A DNA stretch of 64,000 nt from assembly GCF_026914265.1 (NCBI RefSeq), contig NC_069135.1:38893946-38957945 (forward strand). The letters are read 5' to 3'. Both the position numbers and the translations under genes were made by a program. Positions within the stretch are counted from its first letter, which is position 1. The number at the start of each line of letters is the position of its first letter. The stretch is from Mya arenaria. Taxonomy: Eukaryota; Mollusca; Bivalvia; Myida; Myidae. The notes beneath the pieces are model-generated. The model was not told the origin of the DNA, made no database searches, and saw nothing but the letters and a program-made list of their open reading frames with translations. Positions 25,093 through 35,184 of the stretch are shown here, one piece after another.

Positions 25093-26230
25093 TACGTACA
25101 GTTTATTGTGTGTATGTATAGGTGCGACGCAGTATTTTGGCTATGCCATTTCAAATTTACAATGTTTGATTATTCTATTTTTTTGAAATCATTCCTGAAA
25201 TATGCAAGCTTTTTTTTATTTTTATCATTTTTTTAAAAGCTTCACTCTCACAGATTGACCGTTTTGACCACTTATTATTTTTGTCTTGGAATAATCCAAT
25301 TTTTGCGTGAATATCTGAACAACGGTAATTATAGACTACTGTAGAAAGTTTACACTTTTCTTGTTTACGTTAAAAATAAATTATGTATTATGCCGAAGAA
25401 AATCATTATTCTTAAAGCTCGAGTAACGCTTCTTTCAGCCTTAAACCATTAATTTTCGAACGTACATGTAATGCGGTGGTATTCAATATGCAATTTAAGT
25501 CGATCTTATGGTCATATATCATTGACCACATTCAGTGTATAGGTTCGTTATTTATACCGAGGAATCCGATTAGCCACATCGTTTTAAGACCCAATTAAGA
25601 CCAATATTGAATACCACCCCTGGGGCGGCATTAATAAAACATCATAAAGTCATTTCTTACTTAAGTCACTTTCCTAATTTTAGAATCTCTTTACTCACAT
25701 GAAATTAGAACGAACAATTTCCAAAATTCATTATTTTATTGACTTTATTGGTAAAAAACGATAACTTAATCGTTAAATACACTGATATATTGATTTGAAT
25801 TTCAAAATTTTATGAAATCAACTTATGTTAAGAACTCACTGATTTTAACAGATAGCTAGTCATTCTCTGGCTTAAAAAACAACAACAACAAAAAACCTTC
25901 TCTCACGGCCCCTTTACTATGTATTACGTATGCATTACAACTCACGTATTTAAGACAGGAACGGTACGTGGTAAACAACTGATAAATCTAAATGTCCGAA
26001 AAAAAGATTATTTAAAAAAATGGTTGCATTAATCAGTACACATAGGCGTAGATTTGATCTGACAAGTATGCATAGGCAATTCAAACACTCAAATTTAATA
26101 ACAATTACTTTGAAATTTGGAACATGGATTTTGTTTGTATTTTTGTGGATTTCCTTCTCATATGTGAATAAAGTGGTATGTATAATGTTTACTTTAAATT
26201 TAGTTCTTTCTGTTTGGCTACTGTGAAATC
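25093..26230. repeat. Segmental-duplication block, A copy
   Basis: Directly after the 20-bp array, the sequence from GTATAGGTGCGACGCAGTATT onward matches 54,835-54,890. The part from about 25,500 matches 50,160-50,770 and 55,010-55,870 (for example 'ggtcatatatcattgacc', 'gaatccgattagcc', 'gtcattctctggcttaaa', 'aactcacgtattta'). Thus three diverged copies exist. At 25,235 a fragment 'agcttcactctcacagattg' is one end of the TTAA MITE family seen whole at 36,778-37,132. No coding capacity was seen. Confidence 0.7.
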
Positions 26231-27233
26231 ATTTATATTCGTTGGCATGAAATTTCGTGGTTTTCCGAAGATTTACATTTTCGTGGGTATTCGTGGTTTT
26301 TCATTTAAAAAAAAGAATCCGAAACTGCGATCGTCCTACATCGTCTGCATAATCTCCACGTGCTGGGCTACGTCACACGGTTTATGACACTAGTGATACG
26401 ACATGCCAATTAGCGCATGTAACATAACATTTATTCAGCATTAAACGTTTACACATTCATAGCCAACATAAATTATATCACTTTGTCGTAAAAAGCAAAG
26501 ACATGGTCAATAAAGAATGTAATAAAGAGATGTTGTAAAATTTCTTACATATTCGTAACAATGGTTTTAGTTATCACATCATGTTAATTTCGTGATCTTA
26601 ATATAAATGCAAAGTACAAAAATTTACTAATATTTCGTAATGTTTTTCATATACCCATGTCAATTATCGATATAATTGGAAATTAAGGCCATACTAGAAG
26701 ATGCACCTTGATAATATGATATAGATGTCGAAGACTTCGTACCTCTTCAATATTGAATGCCAATTAAGAATTTTGCCAACTGTGAAAACACCGAGAACGT
26801 GCGTATATTTGAGAAAACAATAAATGTTATCGCTTTAATATTTCATACAGAAAAAAATCGAATACCGACACTCAACGCGATTTTCATATACAGCACACAT
26901 TATATATTTCACCTCATGGACACCAAAAGTAAATATTTCTCTAGGGACTTCGCCACTCGTTAAATATACCATTTGGTGCTGACTATAATAAAAGTGAAAT
27001 ATATAACGATCTAACACTGAAACAAGCAATTATCCTCTAAATCTTTTTTTAGATTGTTTCGGATGTCGTTTATTCACGTGAACAACAATGACAATTTTTT
27101 ACTTTTGATTGGCATCAATCTGTTTAGAAATGCTTTGCCTTTAACTTTGCGTCTTATTCAACCTATAAAACACCAATGTTCAAACGCTTTGACATTCTGC
27201 TCGAGATTACAGAGAAGAACATTTATTTGGACA
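26231..27233. other. Intergenic DNA, part of the duplicated flank
   Basis: No gene was seen. At about 26,915-26,985 the phrases GACACCAAAAGTAAATATTT and 'ccatttggtgctgac' match 51,170-51,235, and 27,045-27,230 matches 52,365-52,540, so this is the A copy of the flank shared with the B side. Confidence 0.5.
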
Positions 27234-27369
27234 CAGTCCAACCACGTTAGCTCGAACTTCAAGGGACCGGTGAAAATACACAAAGCCTCGGAAAATTCGA
27301 GTCAAGCGTGTATGTTCGAACCAACCAGAAATTCGAGCTGAGCGAGTTCGAGCCAACAGGGTTCGATTG
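27234..27369. mobile_element. MITE of the 'CAGTCGAACCC' type, A copy
   Basis: Starts CAGTCCAACCACGTTAGCTC and ends GAGCCAACAGGGTTCGATTG, giving imperfect inverted repeats of about 25 bp. Inside are further 'tcgag' motifs that make it partly palindromic. The orthologous copy in the B flank is at 52,544-52,698, and a third copy is at 28,730-28,876. The CAGT start and TA at the left edge of two copies suggest a Tc1/mariner (pogo-like) non-autonomous family; this is an inference. Confidence 0.7.
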
Positions 27370-27646
27370 TTAAAGCATATACAGTTTATGATCATCAAAT
27401 CAAACATCATATCATGCACAACCGCGTGATAAATTATCGTTATCACAAATATTGGTGTTAACTATTCTGTTTTGGTTTGAACACGTTTCAATCAAAGACG
27501 TTCTGGTATATTTTTGGAAGAGTTGTGACAACTATAATACTTCCATTATAATTTGTCAGAAATGTCAGCATTGAAGGTAAGATGACGTTTAAACGTGTGT
27601 TATGTATTCTCGACATCTGTAGTGAATCTAATCAACATCACTTTAA

Positions 27647-27776
27647 AAGGACTAGACACCAGATGGTCCCAAAATCAGTGATACATCAGGAAGTAAAACT
27701 CAATTCGTTGTACACAGCAATATAAATTATATGTTACTTTTTGACAATATTTTTTCTTGCAATTGTAGCATCCCCT
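27647..27776. mobile_element. TTAA-flanked MITE, internally deleted A copy
   Basis: TTAA (27,643-27,646) is followed by AGGACTAGACACCAGATGG; the right end is worn (CATCCCCT) and followed by TTAA (27,777-27,780). Compared with its counterpart at 52,981-53,376, about 265 bp of the interior is missing. Both lie at the same place in the duplicated flank, so one insertion preceded the duplication and the A copy later lost its middle. Confidence 0.75.
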
Positions 27777-28249
27777 TTAAGTGGACATTACTAAGGTCAA
27801 CATAATTAGTGGCTCTAAACACGGTTTATTTTTGAATGTTCGACTCCTGGGCTTGTCCCTGTTGTTTTCATTCTATTATTAACGATTTAACAATGCATTG
27901 GATTTCTCAATATAAGCTTAAAATGAGCTTTGTGATTTTAAGTTATGAAGTTTAATCAACCTGCCATGATAAAGTATTTCCTTATCTAGAGGTATGATAA
28001 TATTGATGACAGTGTCTTGAAACGGTGATATTCCCCGGGCATTGTTGATTAATGGATGTAGTGCAGTGTTATTTATTTTTCACTTCCATCCAAGTAAAGC
28101 CAAGAAAAACTTTTGTGTGGTTAGGATTACATCTTGTCGAATATAAACAATTAGAGAGGGTAGGTACTGTTTTATTATACGGCTTTATGTAAGAACATTA
28201 TTGTAACTATTGAGGAATGGCTTAAAAGCAATCTTAAGTATAAAGCTTT

Positions 28250-28322
28250 TTAAAACACACATACACGCACGCACTCACGGCACGCACGCACGTACGCACA
28301 CACGCATGCACGCACACACACA

Positions 28323-28380
<58 letters not shown>

Positions 28381-28385
28381 TTCAT
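28250..28385. repeat. CA/CG-type microsatellite, A copy
   Basis: A run of CA dinucleotides interrupted by CG and 'cacgcacg' variants. It matches the position of the CA run at 53,858-53,995 in the B flank. Confidence 0.95.
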
Positions 28386-28729
28386 AGAAAACACTATGCT
28401 TTAACCGACAGACAATAAAAACGTAAGAATTTGTGCTTATTTGTTAGGAAGGGTCGGCGCCTATTTCGTAAGAATATGGCCGGTAAACTCGAACCAAAAG
28501 TATATTTAGGCCGAAGTTCTATTATTTAAAAAATAATACTCATATTGTATTTGATGTATTTGTGATATGCCCTTTCAATTAATACAAACATTATATGGCG
28601 TATCCTAGAATTAATATTTAACGTCTAATAAGTGGTTGAAAATAAACATTCCTTGAAAAGAAGAAGTGATTATTGATAAAAGAGAAACACATGTACAACA
28701 TTAAGGATACGACATATTAAATACATGTA

Positions 28730-28876
28730 CAGTCCAACCCCGTTGGCTCGAACTTGCTTCGCTCGATTTCCTTCTTTATACTGAAGGTAAGCATTCCTGC
28801 ATGGCTCGAATTCCCCACGGCTCGAGGTATTTTCCCCTGTCCGTAGAACTTCGAGCCAAAGGGTGTTCGATTTCAC
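28730..28876. mobile_element. Third copy of the 'CAGTCCAACCC' MITE
   Basis: Starts CAGTCCAACCCCGTTGGCTC after a TA and ends near CTTCGAGCCAAAGGGTGTTCG. The inverted ends are recognisable but the right end has decayed. This copy has no counterpart in the B flank examined. Confidence 0.65.
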
Positions 28877-29046
28877 GTTTATTTAATGTATTCGCTTTGT
28901 TGTATTTGTTAATAATAAATTCTGGTCATATCAATTATAGTTTAATTGTGTCCATTGCAGATCATTCTGGTGCGTCGATAAAGGAAGCATTGCTCCAAGA
29001 TGGTTTGAAATCTGATGTCGATGTACAAATGGTATTTATCCTTAAA

Positions 29047-29395
29047 CTTTTAAAGGCGCACACTCCAGGTTGATGCCAAAAATAATTCATTTATTAGTAT
29101 GCAGCATAATTGTGTTTTTCTCATATGACTTTAATGATTAAGACCAAAACATGCACATTATTTAGTTTAAACTTTATTTATTTAATAAATAGCATGCAAA
29201 CATACATACGTCATTTAGGTACAAATATAAAATTAGCGATTTGTTGGCTCTTTTTACTGGGGATTTGTGGCCACGTATGTATAAAACATTTTTTTATGGA
29301 GGCTGATATTTTTATCTGAATACAAATGATATACTTTTTGTGTGTATCATTTAAGGTAAGAGTTAAACATGATAATGCATTAAAATTAATATATT
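29047..29395 (+). mobile_element. Partial copy of the TIR element found in the TRIM-like introns
   Basis: Starts AAAGGCGCACACTCCAGG after TTTT and contains GGGGATTTGTGGCCACGTA in inverted orientation relative to the intron copies, then 'atacttttt' and 'gataatgcatt' in direct orientation. The right inverted repeat is not present. It shows that the sequence in the introns of genes A and B is mobile, because it also occurs outside any gene. The internal inversion is unexplained. Confidence 0.55.
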
Positions 29396-29399
29396 TTAT

Positions 29400-29580
29400 C
29401 GCATTAACTTGTCGTTAGGATATAATACCATGTCGTAAGGACATAACACCATGTCGTTAGGACATATTACCATTTCGTTAGGACATATTACCATGTCCCT
29501 AGGACACATTACGATGTCTTAGGACATATTACCATGTCGTCAGGACATAATACTATGTCATTCGAACATGATTCCATGTC
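29400..29580. repeat. 21-bp minisatellite, about eight copies
   Basis: Tandem copies of a unit close to CATGTCGTTAGGACATATTAC. It runs directly into the 27-bp repeat that follows. Confidence 0.85.
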
Positions 29581-29594
29581 AATGAGACAAGATC

Positions 29595-30195
29595 ACGAAC
29601 CAATTAGACAAGTTCACATATGCGTACCAATTTGACAAGTTCAGGTATACGTACCAGTTATAGACAAGTTAACGTATACGTACAAATTAGATTAGTTCAC
29701 GTATACGTACCAATTAGACAAGTTTACGTATTCGTACAAAGTAGACAAGTTCACGTATACGTACCAATTAGACAAGTTCACGTATTCGTACCAATTACAC
29801 ATGTACACATATACGGACAAATTAGACAAGTTCACGTATTCGTACCAATTAGAAAGGTTCACGTATGCGTTCCAATTAGAAAGGTTCACGTATGCGTTCC
29901 AATTAGAAAGGTTCACGTATGCGTTCCAATTAGAAAGGTTCACGTATGCGTTCCAATTAGAAAGGTTCACGTATGCGTTCCAATTAGAAAGGTTCACGTA
30001 TGCGTTCCAATTAGAAAGGTTCACGTATGCGTTCCAATTAGAAAGGTTCACGTATGCGTTCCAATAAGAAAGGTTACATATGCGTACCAATAAGACAAGT
30101 TCACATATACGTACCAATTAGACAAGTTCACATATACGTACCCGTACCAATTAGACAAGTTCACGTATACGTACCAATAAGACAAGTTCACGTTT
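29595..30195. repeat. 27-bp minisatellite with a homogenised core
   Basis: About 22 copies of a 27-bp unit with the landmarks CAATTAGACAAGTTCACG and TATACGTAC. The core at about 29,846-30,065 consists of eight nearly identical units of a variant (CAATTAGAAAGGTTCACG, TATGCGTTC). Since 27 is divisible by three, frames on both strands stay open for up to about 150 codons; I do not regard these as genes. Related arrays lie at 62,130-62,325 and 62,790-62,980. Confidence 0.93.
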
Positions 30196-30489
30196 TGCAT
30201 TTTTTCAGCAATACAGTGACTACATAACGGAGAGTCTCTGGGATTACAATTAAACAAATCTGAATTAAGATCAGCAGTTACAATGTATTTCTCGTACGAG
30301 CGTGATAAACCGATCAGCGGCGTTCTCCGCAGACAAAAAAATGGAACATCAGTTCCTTTAAACCTTTGTTGTAATTTTTGATTAAAAGTACACAGTACAA
30401 AATATATATTTATAAAAAAAAATTACATTGATGGTGTAATCATTTTTAACTGGGAATTATAATATTTTTTTTTAATGATTGTTTTTGAA

Positions 30490-30685
30490 ATTCCGCCAGT
30501 AAAACTCCCGTCTTAATTTGAATTTCAGCCTTTGTAAAATTCCACCCGTAACTCATGCTCCCGTCTTAATCGGATATTCCACCCGTAGCCTGAAATTCCG
30601 TCCGTAACTGAAACTCCCGTCTTAACCTGATATTCCTACCGTTACCTGAAATTCCACCCGTAACTGAAACCTCCGTCTTATACAT
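30490..30685. repeat. About 56-bp minisatellite, about 3.5 copies
   Basis: Alternating phrases ATTCCACCCGTAACTGAAA and CTCCCGTCTTAACCTGATATT recur with a period near 56 bp. Copies are diverged. No coding evidence. Confidence 0.8.
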
Positions 30686-31108
30686 ATTTTGCCTGGTATA
30701 TAGCGAAGGTTTATATGAGGTAACGTTAACATTGTGAAATAAAGGACTGGTGTCTAAACGGGTGTTGAACTTGTAAAAAAGGAAACATGAACTGGTGTAG
30801 AAATTGTAAACAAGAACTAAGTGTGCAAATATGTAGATGATCTTGCACGACCTATCTTCACTGACACCAATGTGTAATTCGAATAGCTGCATCAATCATG
30901 GAAAGGTGCATATGTCAAATCGCAAAACTGTTATACAACATTTTTTCATGTATTTACATACAGATATAGTAATAATAACATATTTATGCGTATCAAATAA
31001 CATTCTGGTTGAAAACATTAAACTCAGTGGCTAACATGTGCTCTCGACTATAGATTCCTACTATACGTCAACGATAAAAAATCATATTTCAGTGGAGAGG
31101 ACGTTTGT

Positions 31109-31290
31109 CCTCGTGTACAAACCTGTTTGCGTCGGACCCTGAGACATCCCCTGTTCCTCGTGTACAAACCTGTTCGCATTGGACCCTGAGACAAACCATG
31201 GTTCTCTTTGCGTCGGACCCTGAGACAACCCCTAGACCTCGTGTACAAACCTGTTTGCATCGGACCCTGAGACAACCCATGCGTCTCACC
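31109..31290. repeat. 47-bp repeat, about four copies
   Basis: The phrase CCTCGTGTACAAACCTGTTT occurs at 31,109, 31,156 and 31,237, each followed by 'gcgtcggaccctgagaca' or a close variant. One copy is shortened. This GC-rich cluster leads into the 72-bp array. Confidence 0.85.
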
Positions 31291-31499
31291 CACACTCGAC
31301 ATCTGTCCGCATACTAGAGAAACGTAAGACTTTAAAGCAGGTACACGAGTGGCTGCCCGCATTTAAAATTTATCGTCTTGTAAAACACGATCATTTAAAA
31401 TAATATTATTATCATGTTCATTATGTTTATGTTACGTTAAATGCCCCCGCCTGTTCTATGTTGCTTGATACCTCCGTTTTTAGAGTTGATTTGATGCCC

Positions 31500-34400
31500 A
31501 CTTCTTCTACTCAGTCGACGCCTGCCACTTCAATAGGGTCCACCATCACCTGCACACCAGACTGACGCCCAAGTGTACTTCTAAGGCGACGCCCGCCACT
31601 GCAGCAGGCCTACGGCCACATACACACCAGACCTGACACTCACGTGTACTTATAAGGCGACGCCCGCTACTAAAACAGGACCTACCGCCACTTGCACACC
31701 AGACCTGAGGCCCATATCTACTCCTCAGGCGATGCCCGCCACAACAACGGGGCCCACGTCCACTTGCACATCAGAACCGACGTGCACGTATATTCCTAGG
31801 GAGACGCACGCCACTTCACCATGTTTACTCCTCAGGAGAGGCCCGCTTCTAAATCAGGGCCCAGACCCACTTGCACACCGGACCTGACGCCCATATCTAC
31901 CCCAGAGGCGACGCCCGCCACTACAACGGGGCCCACGTCCACTTGCACATCAGACCTGACGTCAATGTCTACCCCTGAGGCGACGCCCGCCACTATAACG
32001 GGGCCCAGACCCACTTGCACACCAGACCACCAGACCGGACGACCATGTCTACTTCTTAGGCGAACCCGCCACTACAACGGGTCTCAGACCCACTTGCACA
32101 CCAGACCTAACGCGCATGTCTCCCCTGAGGCGACGCCCGCCACTTCAACGGGGCCCACGTCCACATGCGCTCCAGACCCGACGCCCATGTCTACTCCTAA
32201 GGCGACGCCCGCCACAAAAACGGGGCCCAGACCCACTTGCACACCAGACCTGACGCCCAGGTATACCACTAATGCGACCCCCGACACAACAATGGGGCCC
32301 AGATCCACCTGCGAACCAGACCCGATGCCCACGCCTACTTCTGAGGAAACGCCCGTCACTACACCAGGACCCACGACAACCTGGGGACCAGACCCGACAC
32401 CAACGTATACTCTCAAACGACGCCGGCCACTACAACAGGGTCCAGAAAAACTTGCACACCAGATCCGACGCCCATGTCTACTCCTAAGGCAACGCCCGCC
32501 GCTACAACAGGGCCCACTTCAACATGCGCACTAGAACCGACGACCACGTATACTTATAGGGAGATGCCTACCACTACAACTGGGCCAATGTCCACTTGCA
32601 CACCAGAACCGACGTGCATGTATACTCCTCAGGAGACGCCCGCAATTAAAACAGGACAGAGACCCACTTGCACACCAGACCGGACGCCCATGTTTATTTC
32701 TAAGGAGACACCCGCCACTACAGCAAGGCCCACGTCATCTAGTGCACCAGACCCGACGCCAATGTCTACCCATAAGTCGACGCCCGCCCCTACAACATGG
32801 TCCAGAACAACTTGCACACCAGTCCTGACGTTTATGTCTACTCCTAAAGCGACGCCCATCACTACAACAGGGCCTACGGCCACTTGCACACCAGGCCTGA
32901 CGCTCATGTCTACCCCTCAGGCGAAGCCCGCCACAACAGCAGGACCCCGACCCTCTTGCACACCAGACCTGACGCTCATGTCTACTCCTCAGGCGTCGCC
33001 CGTATCTACAGCAGGACCAAAACCCTCTTGCACACCAGAACTGACGCTTATGTCTACCCCTCAGGCGAAGCCCGCAACTACAGCAGGACCAAGACCCTCT
33101 TGCACACCAGACCTGACCCTCATGTCCACCCCTCAGGCGAAGCCCGCCACTACAGGAGGACCAAGACCCTATTGCACACCAGACCTGACGCTCATGTCTA
33201 CCCCTCAGGCAAAGCCCGCCACTACAGCATCCTACGGCCACTTGCACACCAGACCTGACGCTCATGTCTAATCCTCAGGCGACGCCTGCAACTACAGCCG
33301 GACCCAGAACCAGTTGCACACCAGATCTGACGCTTGTGTCTACCCCTCAGGCGACGCCCGCCACTACAACAGGACCCCGACCCTCTTGCACACCAGACCT
33401 GATGCTCATGCCTACTCCTCAGGCGTCGCTCGCCATTAAAGCAGGACCTACGGCGACATGCACACCAGACCTGACGCTCATTTCTACTCCTCAAGCGTCG
33501 CCCGCCACTACAGCGGGACCCACGGCCACATGCACATCAGACCGGACGCTCATGTTTACTCCTCAGGCAACGCTCGCCACTACAGCAGAACCCACGGCCA
33601 TATGCACACCAGACCGGACGCTCATGTTTACTCTTCAGGCAACACCCGCCACTACAGCAGAACCCACGGCCACTTGCACACCAGACCTGACGCTCATTTT
33701 TACTTCTCAGGCGTCGCCCGCCACTACAGCAGGACCTACGACCACTTGCACGCCAGACCTGACGCTCATGTCTACTCCTCAGGCGTTGCCCGCCACTACA
33801 ACAGGAACTACGACCACTTGCACACCATACCTGACTCTCATGTCTACTCCTCAGGCGTCGCCCGCCACTACAGCGGGACCCACGGCCACTTGCTCACCAG
33901 ACCTGACGCCCATGTCTACTCCTCAGGCATCGCCCGCCACTACACCAGGACCCACGGCCACTTGCACTCCAGACCTGACGCTCATGTCTACTCCTCAGGC
34001 GTCGCTCGCCACTACAGCAGGACCCACGGCCACATGCACATCAGACTTGACGCTAATGTCTACTCTTCAGGCGTCACCCGCCACTACAGCAGGACCCACG
34101 GCCACTTGCACACCAGACCTGACGCTCATGTCTACTCCTCAGGCGTCGCCCGCCACTACAGCAGGACCCACGGCCACATGCACACCAGACCAGACGCTCA
34201 TGTCTACTCCTCAGGCGTCGCCCGCCACAACACCGGGATCCACGGCCACTTGCACACCAGACCTGACGCTCATGTCTACTCCACTACAACAGGGCCCACG
34301 CCCACTTGCACACCAGACCGGACGCCCATGTCTACTACTCAGGCGTCGCCCGCCACTACAGCAGGACCCAGATTCACTTTCACACTAGACCTGACGCTCA

Positions 34401-34940
34401 TGTCTACTCCTCGGGCGTCACCCGCCATTACAGCAGGACCCATGGCCACTTGCACACCAGACCGGACGCCCATGTCTACTCCTCAGGTGACGCCCGCCAC
34501 TACAGCAGGACCCAGATCCACTTGCACACCAGACCTGACGCTCATGTCTACTCCTCAGGCGTCGCCCGCCACTACAGCAGGACCCACGGCAACATGTACA
34601 CCAGACCAGACGCTCATGTCTACTCCTCACGCGTCGCCCGCCACAACACCGGGATCCACGGCCACTTGCACACCAGACCTGACGCTCATGTCTACTCCAC
34701 TACAACAGGGCCCACGCCCACTTGCACACCAGACCGGACACCCATGTCTACTCCTCAGGCGTCGCCCGCCACTACAACAGGACCCAGATTCACTTTCACA
34801 CTAGACCTGACGCTCATGTCTACTCCTCGGGCGTCACCCGCCATTACAGCAGGACCCATGGCCACTTGCACACCAGACCGGACGCCCATGTCTACTCCTC
34901 AGGTGTCGCCCGCCACTACAGCAGGACCCAGATCCACTTG
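31500..34940. repeat. 72-bp GC-rich minisatellite, about 47 copies, left part
   Basis: The unit is 72 bp, with landmarks ACCTGACGCTCATGTCTACT, CCTCAGGCGTCGCCCGCCAC and CACGGCCACTTGCACACCAG. In one phase it encodes a 24-residue Thr/Pro/Ala/Ser-rich unit with one Cys (STPQASPATTAGPTATC); another phase gives a His/Arg/Ser/Tyr-rich unit (RPDAHVYSSGVARHY). Frames stay open for up to 448 codons, yet two 56-bp units at about 34,261 and 34,677 shift phase. No splice-linked start or signal peptide was found. It is most simply a minisatellite, although a decayed mucin-like exon cannot be excluded. The right part resumes after the Harbinger element. Confidence 0.9.
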
Positions 34941-34969
34941 CCCCGTTTCATTAATGGTCGCATCGCAAA
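34941..34969 (+). repeat. Left terminal inverted repeat of the Harbinger element
   Basis: 29 bp beginning CCCCGTTTCATTAATGGTCG, a perfect inverted match to 42,458-42,486. Subterminal words GTCGCAAG, GTTTGCGAC and 'gcgtttcattaatcgcgtcg' follow to about 35,060. Confidence 0.97.
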
Positions 34970-35184
34970 TCCAGCAAAGTCGCAAGAAATGCGACCGAGT
35001 TTGCGACACAGCGCAATTTGCGTTTCATTAATCGCGTCGCAAAATAGAGCTTGCGACTTTTTCCTCTATCGATAATTTGCGATACGCAGTCTACGAAATG
35101 ACGTCACAGCATCACTGCGAGTACCTGTTTGTTTACGCGCCATCTGTCAGATTTGACAGACGGACTTCTGCATAGAACTTCACA

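Noticed and set aside
29620-30117. Open frames of about 140-157 codons on both strands
   Set aside because: They are translations of the 27-bp minisatellite; the period is divisible by three, so open frames arise automatically.
31821-34804. Several long open frames (up to 448 codons) treated as separate mucin-like genes
   Set aside because: They are different phases of the same 72-bp repeat, overlap each other on both strands, and switch phase at shortened units. No single frame spans the array.
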